Assembly: GCF_002979915.1 (NCBI RefSeq)
Contig: NZ_PCQA01000004.1
Coordinates: 372,001-436,000, forward strand
Length of the DNA stretch: 64,000 nt
Direction: 5' to 3'
From: Arthrobacter sp. MYb213
Lineage (GTDB): Bacteria; Actinomycetota; Actinomycetes; Actinomycetales; Micrococcaceae
Positions 56,966 to 64,000 of this stretch are shown piece by piece (the first letter of the stretch is position 1; every line of letters starts with the position of its first letter). Made by a program: the position numbers and the translations under genes. The notes beneath the pieces were generated by a model. The model was not told the origin of the DNA. It saw only the letters and a program-made list of their open reading frames with translations, and did no database searches.

Positions 56966-57955
56966 ATGAGCAACACGATGAAGTCCTATATTTACGCTAG
57001 CGCAGGTGGTCCGGAGGTGCTTGAAAGCCAAACGCGCCCTATTCCAGAGGCCGCTGATCACGAGGTATTGATCAAGGTGGCCGCGTTCGGATTGAACCGT
57101 GCTGATGTGCAACAACGCAAGGGTGTCTACCCACCGCCACCAGGGGAAAGCGATATTCCAGGACTCGAAGTTTCTGGCATTATCGCCGGGGTCGGAAAGA
57201 AAGTTACCGGATTCGCAGAAGGTGACCATGTAGCGGCGTTGTTGGCCAGTGGCGGATATGCCCAGTACGTGAGCGTGGATGCCTCTCATGTGCTGCCAGT
57301 GCCGGAGCAGTTGGATCTCACCGAGGCTGCCGGATTACCAGAAGTAGCCTGCACCGTAGTTTCTAATATTTTCCTTGAAGGTGAGCTCAAAGAATCCCAG
57401 ACGCTACTTATCCACGGTGGTTCCGGAGGCATCGGCTCGATGGCTATTCAGTTAGCTAAAGCTGCCGGGGCTACGGTAATCGTTACCGCCTCCTCGGATG
57501 AGAAAATCGCCTACTGCAAGGCCTTGGGAGCTGACGAAGGCATCAACTATCGTGAGGAAGATGTTCTCGAACGCGTGCGTGAACTGACAGACTCGCGGGG
57601 TGTGGACCTCATCCTTGACGTGGTGGGAGCTAAATACTTAGCTATGAATGTTAAGGCGCTCGCCGTCGGTGGACGATTGGTGATCATTGGCTTGCAGGGT
57701 GGGGCGAAAGCCGAGCTGGATCTGCGCGCCCTCATGGGTAAGCGTGCTCGTGTCATCGGTACCACGCTTCGGGCCCGGCCGGCAGCGGAAAAAACCGCTA
57801 TCGTAGCCGAAACTACGCGACGTATCGCACCACTGTTGGACTCAGGAAAACTGAGCTTGAATGTCAGCAAAATATTCGATTTCCAAGACGTTGTTTCTGC
57901 ACATGAATATTTTGATTCAGGTAAACATGTGGGGAAAATTGTAGTTAGAGCTTGA
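56966..57955 (+). CDS. zinc-independent quinone oxidoreductase (PIG3/QorA-like MDR protein)
   Basis: A 329-residue NAD(P)H-dependent oxidoreductase of the medium-chain family. VLIKVAAFGLNRADVQQRKG and IPGLEVSGII lie in the GroES-like domain, LIHGGSGGIGSMAIQLAKA is the Rossmann glycine motif, and TTLRARPAAEKTAIV is typical of the PIG3 branch. No zinc ligands are seen. The ATG at 56966 has AGAGGA ten bases ahead; the ATG at 56936 is an alternative but lies close to the tRNA promoter region. Confidence 0.9.
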   Translation: MSNTMKSYIYASAGGPEVLESQTRPIPEAADHEVLIKVAAFGLNRADVQQRKGVYPPPPGESDIPGLEVSGIIAGVGKKVTGFAEGDHVAALLASGGYAQYVSVDASHVLPVPEQLDLTEAAGLPEVACTVVSNIFLEGELKESQTLLIHGGSGGIGSMAIQLAKAAGATVIVTASSDEKIAYCKALGADEGINYREEDVLERVRELTDSRGVDLILDVVGAKYLAMNVKALAVGGRLVIIGLQGGAKAELDLRALMGKRARVIGTTLRARPAAEKTAIVAETTRRIAPLLDSGKLSLNVSKIFDFQDVVSAHEYFDSGKHVGKIVVRA

Positions 57956-58003
57956 TTTACTAATACCCTCTTCGCGTAAAGTAACTCTGTGGTATTACCA
58001 CGT

Positions 58004-58026
58004 GACCCGCTCCACAAGAGCGGGTC
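58004..58026 (+). terminator. hairpin between the oxidoreductase and cstA
   Basis: A 9-bp GC-rich stem (GACCCGCTC with 58018-58026), loop CACAA, lies in the 111-bp gap. No T-run follows, so it could be a terminator of the upstream gene or an attenuator in the cstA leader. Confidence 0.55.
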
Positions 58027-58066
58027 AGCATCATCACTTTAAACTTACCGAGGAGGTTACTCTTTT

Positions 58067-60301
58067 ATGAGTACCCAACAAGCACTCCCGCCGGCAGGTG
58101 TGGACCCAGAGGTCGCTGAGCGCGAGGATAAGCGTTGGACCCCGCTACGCATCGCGATCTGGGTTGTTATCGCTTTGATTGGCGCCGTGGCCTGGTCCAT
58201 GCTCGCCTTCTCCCGCGGCGAGACCATCAATGCAATCTGGTTCGTCTTTGCGGCGGTAGCGACGTACCTGATTGCCTACCGTTTCTACGCGAAGTACATC
58301 GAACGCAAAATTGCCAAGCCAGATGACTTCCGAGCCACACCAGGCGAATACGTAAACAATGGTCGTGACTTTGTCCCGACCGACCGCCGAGTGCTCTTCG
58401 GACACCACTTCGCAGCGATCGCAGGTGCTGGGCCATTGGTTGGCCCGATCCTTGCTGCTCAGATGGGTTACCTGCCGGGAACCATCTGGATTATCTTGGG
58501 CGTTATTCTTGCCGGCGCCGTGCAGGACTACCTAGTCTTGTTCTTCTCCATGCGTCGCGGCGGGCGTTCGCTGGGTCAGATGGCCCGCGAAGAGCTGGGG
58601 CTGATTGGTGGTACCGCTGCACTCATTGCGACGCTGGCGATCATGATCATCATCGTGGCAATTTTGGCACTGGTGGTGGTGAACGCATTGGGCGAATCAG
58701 CTTGGGGCGTCTACTCCGTAGGTCTAACGATCCCTATCGCACTGTTCATGGGCATCTACCTACGATTTATTCGGCCAGGCAAGATCCTAGAGATTTCGAT
58801 TATCGGTTTTGCCTTGCTGATGTTTGCCATCATCTCTGGCCGTTGGATCGCCGAATCGGCATGGGGAGCTGAATTCTTCCACCTAGAACGAACCACCATC
58901 GCTTGGGCGATCATCATTTACGGTGTCATCGCAGCGGTTCTTCCAGTCTGGCTGTTGCTCGCACCGCGCGACTACCTGTCCACCTTCATGAAGATCGGTG
59001 TGATCGGCCTGTTGGCTGCGGCGATCATTGTGGTCCGCCCAGAGATCAGCGTTCCCGCATTCTCCGAGTACGCTTCGCGTTCGGATGGGCCGGTAGTCTC
59101 TGGTTCCTTGTTCCCGTTCTTGTTTGTCACTATTGCCTGTGGCGCGCTCTCCGGATTCCACGCGTTGATCGCCTCAGGAACCACCCCGAAGCTGGTCGAA
59201 AAAGAGCGCCAGACGCGCTTCCTCGGTTACGGCGGCATGCTCATGGAATCGATGGTGGCCATCATGGCGCTGGTCGCCGCGATCTCCATTGACCGTGGAA
59301 TTTACTTCGCTATGAACTCCTCTGCAGCTGCTACTGGTGGCACCGTCGAGACCGCCGTTGCGTTCGTAAATTCCTTGGGGCTGGCCGGTGTCGATTTGAT
59401 TCCAAGCCAACTGACCGAACTCGCAGCAAATGTGGGAGAACCATCGGTGGTTTCGCGCACCGGTGGCGCGCCAACGCTCGCCGTGGGCATTGCCGTGATC
59501 ATGAATCAGTGGTTCGGTGGCGTATCCATGATGGGCTTCTGGTACCACTTCGCCATCATGTTTGAAGCGCTATTCATTTTGACCGCTGTAGATGCGGGCA
59601 CACGTGTAGCTCGCTTCATGCTGCAAGACACCATTGGTAACTTCATTCCTAAGTTCAAGGACACGTCGTGGCGTCCTGGAGCCTGGTTATGTACGTTAAT
59701 TATGGTGGCCGGGTGGGGATATATTCTCATCCTCGGAGTGACTGACCCGCTGGGAGGCATCAATACGTTCTTCCCACTGTTCGGTATCGCTAACCAGTTG
59801 CTCGCTGCGATCGCCTTGGCAGTGGTAATGACGATTGTTGCCAAGCGTGGCAATTTCAAGCACCTCTGGGTCATTGTGCTTCCATTGGTCTTCACCGTCG
59901 TGGTTACTTTTGTTGCCTCCTGGCAAAAGATTTTCTCCCCAGATACCAAGGTGGGCTACTTCGCCAGCCACAATGCGTTCAAGGACGCCTTGGCTAATGG
60001 TGAGACCTCCTTTGGCTCGGCTAAGAACATCGAAGCCATGGAAGCCGTTGTCTATAACACCGGCGTCCAAGGCTGGCTTTCGGTCATCTTCCTGGTGCTC
60101 ACGGTGATCGTGATCGCCGCTGCCGTTGTTGAAACCATCAAGGCCAAGCAACGAGGTGGTGGCGTTAACACCGAGGATCCATATGTAGATTCAAAGATCT
60201 TCGCACCACAGGGAATTATTTCCTCGCAGGCTGAAAAGGCTCTTGAAGCTCAGTGGAAAAATGTTGCTCCAGAGCAGACCGTAAATCGTGGTGGGCACTA
60301 G
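58067..60301 (+). CDS. cstA: pyruvate/peptide transporter CstA (carbon starvation protein A)
   Basis: A 744-residue membrane protein with about 18 predicted helices. RALFGHHFAAIAGAGPLVGP-like (here VLFGHHFAAIAGAGPLVGPI), GAVQDYLVLFFSMRRGGRSL and FPFLFVTIACGALSGFHALI are the family hallmarks. CstA proteins take up pyruvate and peptides when preferred carbon is exhausted. AGGAGGTTAC precedes the ATG. The small YbdD-type gene one base downstream is its usual partner. Confidence 0.97.
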   Translation: MSTQQALPPAGVDPEVAEREDKRWTPLRIAIWVVIALIGAVAWSMLAFSRGETINAIWFVFAAVATYLIAYRFYAKYIERKIAKPDDFRATPGEYVNNGRDFVPTDRRVLFGHHFAAIAGAGPLVGPILAAQMGYLPGTIWIILGVILAGAVQDYLVLFFSMRRGGRSLGQMAREELGLIGGTAALIATLAIMIIIVAILALVVVNALGESAWGVYSVGLTIPIALFMGIYLRFIRPGKILEISIIGFALLMFAIISGRWIAESAWGAEFFHLERTTIAWAIIIYGVIAAVLPVWLLLAPRDYLSTFMKIGVIGLLAAAIIVVRPEISVPAFSEYASRSDGPVVSGSLFPFLFVTIACGALSGFHALIASGTTPKLVEKERQTRFLGYGGMLMESMVAIMALVAAISIDRGIYFAMNSSAAATGGTVETAVAFVNSLGLAGVDLIPSQLTELAANVGEPSVVSRTGGAPTLAVGIAVIMNQWFGGVSMMGFWYHFAIMFEALFILTAVDAGTRVARFMLQDTIGNFIPKFKDTSWRPGAWLCTLIMVAGWGYILILGVTDPLGGINTFFPLFGIANQLLAAIALAVVMTIVAKRGNFKHLWVIVLPLVFTVVVTFVASWQKIFSPDTKVGYFASHNAFKDALANGETSFGSAKNIEAMEAVVYNTGVQGWLSVIFLVLTVIVIAAAVVETIKAKQRGGGVNTEDPYVDSKIFAPQGIISSQAEKALEAQWKNVAPEQTVNRGGH

Positions 60302-60302
60302 C

Positions 60303-60494
60303 ATGCTCGGGCTTCGCGTAAGGCTGGATCAGGTGGCGCGCTTTATGGAAGGTGTGCTGGGTGCTGATAAGTACCGGCAGTATCTTGAGCATCTGGCTAA
60401 AACCCATCCGGACGCTGAGCCGATGTCGGAACGTGAGTTCTGGATTGACTACACCAACTGGCAGGAGCACAACCCGCAAGGGCGTTGCTGCTAA
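60303..60494 (+). CDS. YbdD/YjiX family protein (CstA partner)
   Basis: A 63-residue cytosolic protein. FMEGVLGADKYRQYLEHLAK and PMSEREFWIDYTNWQEHNPQ, with a final RCC, are the YbdD/YjiX (DUF466) signature. Proteins of this family are required for CstA/BtsT-type transport. The ATG follows the cstA stop by one base, so they are translationally linked. Confidence 0.92.
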   Translation: MLGLRVRLDQVARFMEGVLGADKYRQYLEHLAKTHPDAEPMSEREFWIDYTNWQEHNPQGRCC

Positions 60495-60511
60495 CCGGTA
60501 AGTCACTTTAG

Positions 60512-60559
60512 TAAAGGAGCCTTGGAACTCGAAGTAATTCGAATTCCAAGGCTCCTTTA
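60512..60559 (+). terminator. terminator of the cstA operon
   Basis: A 16-bp perfect stem (60512-60527 with 60544-60559) with an inner partly paired loop. The last stem bases supply TTTA, and no long T-run follows. Confidence 0.8.
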
Positions 60560-60650
60560 GCGTCACGCCATGCAATCGACCGGGAAGATTTGGCGGTGGC
60601 CGGTAGTCTGGTACTAGTTTATTGGGTAGCAACCTAGCAAAAAGAGTGTG

Positions 60651-61100
60651 ATGGGTTTTTTCTCGCGTTTACGCGATCAACGTGCAATTAGCCGTGATCT
60701 TGGGCAAGGCGTCTGGCGGCGTGCCCACGATAGGTTTGTGCGCTCTTTGGACCGTGTTTTTCAGGTTCTAGAAGGAATCGAAGACAACGACTTGTACAAC
60801 GAAGTTGTCGTGCGCGCTAACGAACTAGCCGATTTGCTTCCGCAGGTGCGCCAGCTGTGCATCGATGCGCAGAAGCTGACTCCCAGCGATGATGAGCACA
60901 TCCCGCAGACGACATCTCAAGTACACCGAGCACTGACAAAGTCAGCCAATGACTTGGCAACCACGGCCCAGGTGATTGCGATGATGCGTATGCAAACTAA
61001 AGATGGCGAAGAAACTAATTTGAAGCCTGTCGAGCACAGAGCCCAAATCGTTAAAGATGATGTTTCGCAGGCGGCTAAATTGCTTGCTGACGTCAAGTAA
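60651..61100 (+). CDS. conserved actinobacterial hypothetical protein (149 aa)
   Basis: A helical soluble protein (VWRRAHDRFVRSLDRVFQ, VRANELADLLPQVRQLCIDA), probably a four-helix bundle. Starts at ATG 60651 (a GTG directly before it is possible). Not otherwise recognised. Confidence 0.75.
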   Translation: MGFFSRLRDQRAISRDLGQGVWRRAHDRFVRSLDRVFQVLEGIEDNDLYNEVVVRANELADLLPQVRQLCIDAQKLTPSDDEHIPQTTSQVHRALTKSANDLATTAQVIAMMRMQTKDGEETNLKPVEHRAQIVKDDVSQAAKLLADVK

Positions 61101-61159
61101 AAGAGAAAATCGTGGTGCCGGTCACCCGTCCATCCAGATTCATGCACTAAATTAGTTGC

Positions 61160-62002
61160 ATGATCCAAACTGTTCCACAAACTAATTTCCATGATGGTAA
61201 CTGCATCGACCAGATCGGCTATGGCGTCTGGAAGGTTGCAGACGCTGAAGCTGAAGTTGCCGTAGGCAAGGCATTAAATGCCGGATACCGACACATTGAC
61301 ACCGCACGTATCTACGGAAACGAAGAAGGCGTCGGACGGGCTATTGCCAGCAGTGGCATCCCGCGTAGTGAAATCTTCGTAACTACCAAGGTCTGGAACT
61401 CTGATCAGGGTTACGACAAAACGATCGCCGCAGCCGAGGCTTCTTTAGAGCGGTTGGGGTTGGATTATGTTGATCTGTACCTGATTCACTGGTTACAGCC
61501 AAAGCGTGGCACTTACGTGGACACGTGGAAGGCTCTGATCCAGCTTCAGAAGGACGAAAAAGCTACCTCCATCGGAGTCTGCAACTTCACCGTTGAAGCG
61601 TTAGAAGAACTCTACGAGCAGACCGGCGTGCGTCCGGTGATAAACCAGGTGGAAACTCACCCGTACTTCCCGCAAACCGAACTTCGTGTGTATGAAGCTA
61701 AGCATGGCATCGCGCACGAGTCATGGTCTCCTCTTGGCCATGGCGGGGAATTGCTCACGGACCCAGTCATTGTTGAGATCGCCCAGAAACATCAGGCCAG
61801 CGCAGCGCAGGTAGTAATCGCCTGGCACCTCGCCTTGGGTAACGTAGTGATTCCTAAGTCGGTCACCGATTCACGGATCATTGAGAACTTCGAAGCGATT
61901 GAGCTGAAGCTTGATGACGAAGATCTTGCAGCGATCAATGGCTTAGATCGCGGTGCAGAGGGTCGTATCGCCGCGGACCCTGCGGTCTCTGATTTCGAGT
62001 AA
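61160..62002 (+). CDS. aldo/keto reductase (2,5-diketogluconate reductase-like)
   Basis: A 280-residue NADPH-dependent carbonyl reductase with a TIM barrel. GYRHIDTARIYGNEEGVG carries catalytic Asp and Tyr, TTKVWN the Lys, DLYLIHWLQP the His; IGVCNFT, QVETHPYFPQ and NVVIPKSV bind substrate and cofactor. Substrate range is broad in this family and cannot be fixed here. Strong terminator follows. Confidence 0.95.
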   Translation: MIQTVPQTNFHDGNCIDQIGYGVWKVADAEAEVAVGKALNAGYRHIDTARIYGNEEGVGRAIASSGIPRSEIFVTTKVWNSDQGYDKTIAAAEASLERLGLDYVDLYLIHWLQPKRGTYVDTWKALIQLQKDEKATSIGVCNFTVEALEELYEQTGVRPVINQVETHPYFPQTELRVYEAKHGIAHESWSPLGHGGELLTDPVIVEIAQKHQASAAQVVIAWHLALGNVVIPKSVTDSRIIENFEAIELKLDDEDLAAINGLDRGAEGRIAADPAVSDFE

Positions 62003-62025
62003 GTCCTAACCTGTCCTACCTTGAA

Positions 62026-62069
62026 CCAAGGCCTGAACTTCGCACAGAAGTTCAGGCCTTGGCTTTTTT
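62026..62069 (+). terminator. rho-independent terminator of the aldo/keto reductase gene
   Basis: A 15-bp perfect stem (62026-62040 with 62048-62062), short loop, followed by C and six Ts. Confidence 0.95.
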
Positions 62070-62330
62070 GTTTAACGGTGATGCTGACGTTTCCACGATC
62101 TAACCCGGGGTGCACTCAACCTGGCGACATTAACAAGTGAGCAGTCATCACCCGACCTCGATAACGGATCAGCTAAGAGAGCCTGCGCATCATTCATGCT
62201 GAATCGCTACCTATTTCAAAGCGTATAACACAGAGTTCGATTATGATTTAGCTAATCAAAGCTATTTACTCGAAAGATATAAGTTGATAAATAAAAAACC
62301 AGGCAACGATACTTTGATCTTTTTTGGTTA
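62070..62330. other. AT-rich intergenic stretch
   Basis: No gene is seen in these 261 bp on either strand. The right half is distinctly AT-rich, with AAAAAACC and TTTTTT tracts, and may hold a promoter for the small membrane-protein gene that follows. Confidence 0.6.
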
Positions 62331-62537
62331 ATGATTGCGCTCAGCGTGATCGGATTCCTATTGCAAGCCGTTGGCGTGCAGCGGTCGTATGAAGACGGTG
62401 GCAGCAATGTTTTAGCGCTCTCTTGCTTCGAAGTCGCCGGGTACGGCTGTTTTTTAGTCTCCTTCATTTTTGGAATCGTTGTCACGCACAAAGTCATCGC
62501 AATGATGATCTATTTGGTGCATGCGCGAAGTCGTTAA
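62331..62537 (+). CDS. small membrane protein (68 aa)
   Basis: Two to three hydrophobic segments (MIALSVIGFLLQAVGV, VAGYGCFLVSFIFGIVV, VIAMMIYLV) and a basic end. There is no good ribosome-binding site before the ATG, and the upstream sequence is AT-rich, so the start or the gene itself is uncertain; it may be the remnant of a longer membrane protein. A terminator follows. Confidence 0.45.
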   Translation: MIALSVIGFLLQAVGVQRSYEDGGSNVLALSCFEVAGYGCFLVSFIFGIVVTHKVIAMMIYLVHARSR

Positions 62538-62550
62538 ACGAAGAAAGACA

Positions 62551-62593
62551 AAAAGCCCCGGAACCACGTGTTTCACACGGTTCCGGGGTTTTT
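62551..62593. terminator. bidirectional terminator beside tRNA-Thr
   Basis: A 10-bp GC-rich stem (CCCCGGAACC with 62579-62588), flanked by AAAAG on the left and TTTTT on the right, with an inner GTG/CAC pair. It serves the small membrane gene on the plus strand and tRNA-Thr on the minus strand. Confidence 0.9.
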
Positions 62594-62602
62594 CTTCAGC
62601 CG

Positions 62603-62674
62603 AGCCCCCTGGCGGATTTGAACCGCCGACCTGCTCTTTACGAGGGAGCTGCTCTACCCCTGAGCTAAGGAGGC
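62603..62674 (-). tRNA. tRNA-Thr(CGT)
   Basis: A 72-nt tRNA: acceptor GCCTCCT/AGGGGGC (one T-G), D-arm GCTC/GAGC, anticodon loop CTCGTAA (anticodon CGT), T-arm with TTCAAAT. The anticodon stem reads GCTCC/AGAGC, leaving a C31-A39 mismatch next to the loop. Discriminator T and no encoded CCA. Confidence 0.93.
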
Positions 62675-62759
62675 CGATACCTGTAAACAGGCACCACGTA
62701 ACTTTATCTGAGTACGTCAGAGATCGTCAAAACGAGTCTTTGTTGTGAAGCTGTAATGC

Positions 62760-64000
62760 TTAGCATCGAGTTCCATCTTTGGGGGCTTTGCCCTCGACCA
62801 GGTAGTCGTCCACCGCCTGATCGATACAGTCATTAGAGCGACCGTAAGCGGTGTGTCCGTGCCCTTCAAAAGTTAGCAGGGTGGCGTTAGATAGCTGGTT
62901 CGACAGCGATTCTGACCATTCGTAAGGGGTGGCTGGATCCTCGGTGGTACCAACGACAAGGATTTTATCTGAGCCCTTTGCCTCTAGCTTCTGGGGAGTA
63001 CCAGTTGCTGGGTATTCCCATTCTTTGCAATTTAGGGCGTAGTAGGAAAAGTATTTGCCAAGTGTTGGGGCGACGCGCATAAGTTCAGTGGCCTGTGCCT
63101 GCATGGTCTCGGGATCCGAATCCATAGGCCGGTCAAGGCAATTGATCGCAACAAAGGCTTCATCCGCGTTTGAGGTGTACACCCCATCTTGGTCTCGGCT
63201 GCTGGAAAGGTCTGAAAAGGACAGGATCGGGTCAACATTGCCGGACATAGCTTCGGTCATGGCGGTGCTCAGCATTGGCCAGCTGGAGTTGTCGTAGAGC
63301 GGAATGATGAACCCATTGACGAAGTCGATGATGGGAACAGTTCGTCCATCGCTGGATACTAGCGGCTCATTTTCAATCTGGGTAAAGAAGAGCTGCAACT
63401 GCATCTTGGCTTCTTCAAGCGTTCCGTCGAAGGGACACTGCTCGCCGTCCAAACAACTTTGGAGCCAAGCATCGATTTCTCCTTCAAAGCCAATTGCTTG
63501 CTCTTTATCTAGCTCTGCCGTAGTAATCGTTGGATCCATCGCGCCGTCTAGAACAAAACTACCCACACGTTGCGGAAAGAGATCTGCGTAGGTAGCGCCA
63601 AGGAATGTGCCATAAGAAAAGCCGAGATAATCTAGTTTTTCGTTCCCCAACACTGCGCGAATGATATCTAAATCCTTGGCTGCGGAGACGGTATCAACAT
63701 GTCCAAGGAGATCGCCAGTGCCTTGTGCGCAGTCCTTGGCGTAATCCTTACTCTGCTCAACTAGCTCTTCGCGGTCTTCGGGGACCCACGCTCGCAAATT
63801 CTCTTGCCGGCTCTGGTCTTTCTCCTCATCCGTCTCGCACTGAACCGGGGAGCTTTCGCCCACTCCACGAGGGTCAAAGCCGACGGTGTTAAATTCGCGT
63901 TTTACCTTGTCGCTAAAAATGTAGGGTGCCGTTTCGGTCAGCATTTCCATTCCAGATATGCCTGGGCCACCGGGGTTAATCAGAAGATTACGCTTTGCGC
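62760..64000 (-). CDS. S33 family peptidase, tripeptidyl-aminopeptidase type (5' end outside the window)
   Basis: The last about 413 codons of an alpha/beta-hydrolase peptidase that removes short peptides from the N-terminus of substrates, usually secreted or lipid-anchored in actinobacteria. LLINPGGPGISG is visible at the right edge, GFDPRGVGESSPV follows, the nucleophile Ser is in GFSYGTFLG, the Asp in TEDPATPYEW, and the His in EGHGHTAYG, with a C-terminal DDYLVEGKAPKDGTRC of the TAP domain. An ATG at 63950 exists, but the homologous frame continues beyond the window, so the signal peptide is not seen. Confidence 0.93.
   Translation of the reverse strand, partial: AKRNLLINPGGPGISGMEMLTETAPYIFSDKVKREFNTVGFDPRGVGESSPVQCETDEEKDQSRQENLRAWVPEDREELVEQSKDYAKDCAQGTGDLLGHVDTVSAAKDLDIIRAVLGNEKLDYLGFSYGTFLGATYADLFPQRVGSFVLDGAMDPTITTAELDKEQAIGFEGEIDAWLQSCLDGEQCPFDGTLEEAKMQLQLFFTQIENEPLVSSDGRTVPIIDFVNGFIIPLYDNSSWPMLSTAMTEAMSGNVDPILSFSDLSSSRDQDGVYTSNADEAFVAINCLDRPMDSDPETMQAQATELMRVAPTLGKYFSYYALNCKEWEYPATGTPQKLEAKGSDKILVVGTTEDPATPYEWSESLSNQLSNATLLTFEGHGHTAYGRSNDCIDQAVDDYLVEGKAPKDGTRC

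Noticed and set aside
1-64000. CRISPR arrays, rRNA genes and insertion sequences
   Set aside because: No regularly spaced short repeats, no rRNA signatures and no transposase-like reading frames with terminal inverted repeats were seen. The only mobile element is the prophage.

Overview
The window is actinobacterial chromosome carrying one complete-looking, integrated siphovirus-type prophage. GTP-dependent PEP carboxykinase, a three-cysteine NsrR, a WhiB-like phage protein, actinophage-style terminase and tail genes, and the gene neighbourhood all point to the Micrococcaceae (Arthrobacter/Glutamicibacter-like). That placement is inference from gene content, not from a search.

Left chromosomal arm (1-5149): the 3' end of a GH1 beta-glucosidase, a LacI-type regulator, two identical tRNA-Arg(ACG) genes, PEP carboxykinase, and the 3' half of a Bcr/CflA-type drug-efflux MFS gene. 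The 5' half of that gene lies 36.8 kb away at 41956-42426. Joining the halves at a shared 8-bp core (5150-5157 and 41975-41982) restores one reading frame of about 402 codons, so the prophage and its attB site are defined to the base.

Prophage (about 5158-41982, 36,825 bp). The leftward block holds a large serine integrase, an ImmA/IrrE-like protease, an unknown protein, a nucleotidyltransferase-fold protein and the putative repressor; the last three are translationally coupled. A control region with four copies of a 12-bp repeat separates the repressor from a rightward Cro-like gene. The rightward early region encodes a ParB-like protein, a WhiB-like protein, a possible sliding-clamp homologue, a Rha/KilAC antirepressor, a redoxin-like protein without its CxxC, many tiny overlapping genes, and a replisome-organiser-like protein carrying an HNH domain. 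The late region runs HNH, TerS, TerL, portal, protease, HK97-type capsid, connectors, tail tube, G/GT tail chaperones with a CCCAAAA -1 frameshift site, tape measure, Dit, hub and fibres, two of which carry enzyme-like domains (SGNH hydrolase and polysaccharide deacetylase). It closes with the amidase endolysin and a holin. A reverse-strand lipoprotein gene sits among the tail genes and a reverse-strand membrane-protein gene sits in the early region; both look like cargo expressed by the lysogen.

Right chromosomal arm (41983-64000): an EamA exporter, a PadR regulator with an alpha/beta hydrolase, flavohaemoglobin with its NsrR regulator and a clear NsrR-type operator, phosphomannomutase, a RecQ helicase with a phosphoribosyltransferase-like tail, a frameshifted S9 prolyl oligopeptidase, an FAD/NAD(P)-binding protein, a quinone oxidoreductase, CstA with its small YbdD-type partner, an aldo/keto reductase, tRNA-Ser(GCT), tRNA-Ser(TGA) and tRNA-Thr(CGT), and the C-terminal part of a secreted-type S33 peptidase that runs off the window.

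The most interesting places are the repressor-coupled nucleotidyltransferase operon (7176-9336), the efflux gene split by the prophage, the pair of putatively deacetylating tail proteins, the lipoprotein cargo gene, and the cysteine-less redoxin.
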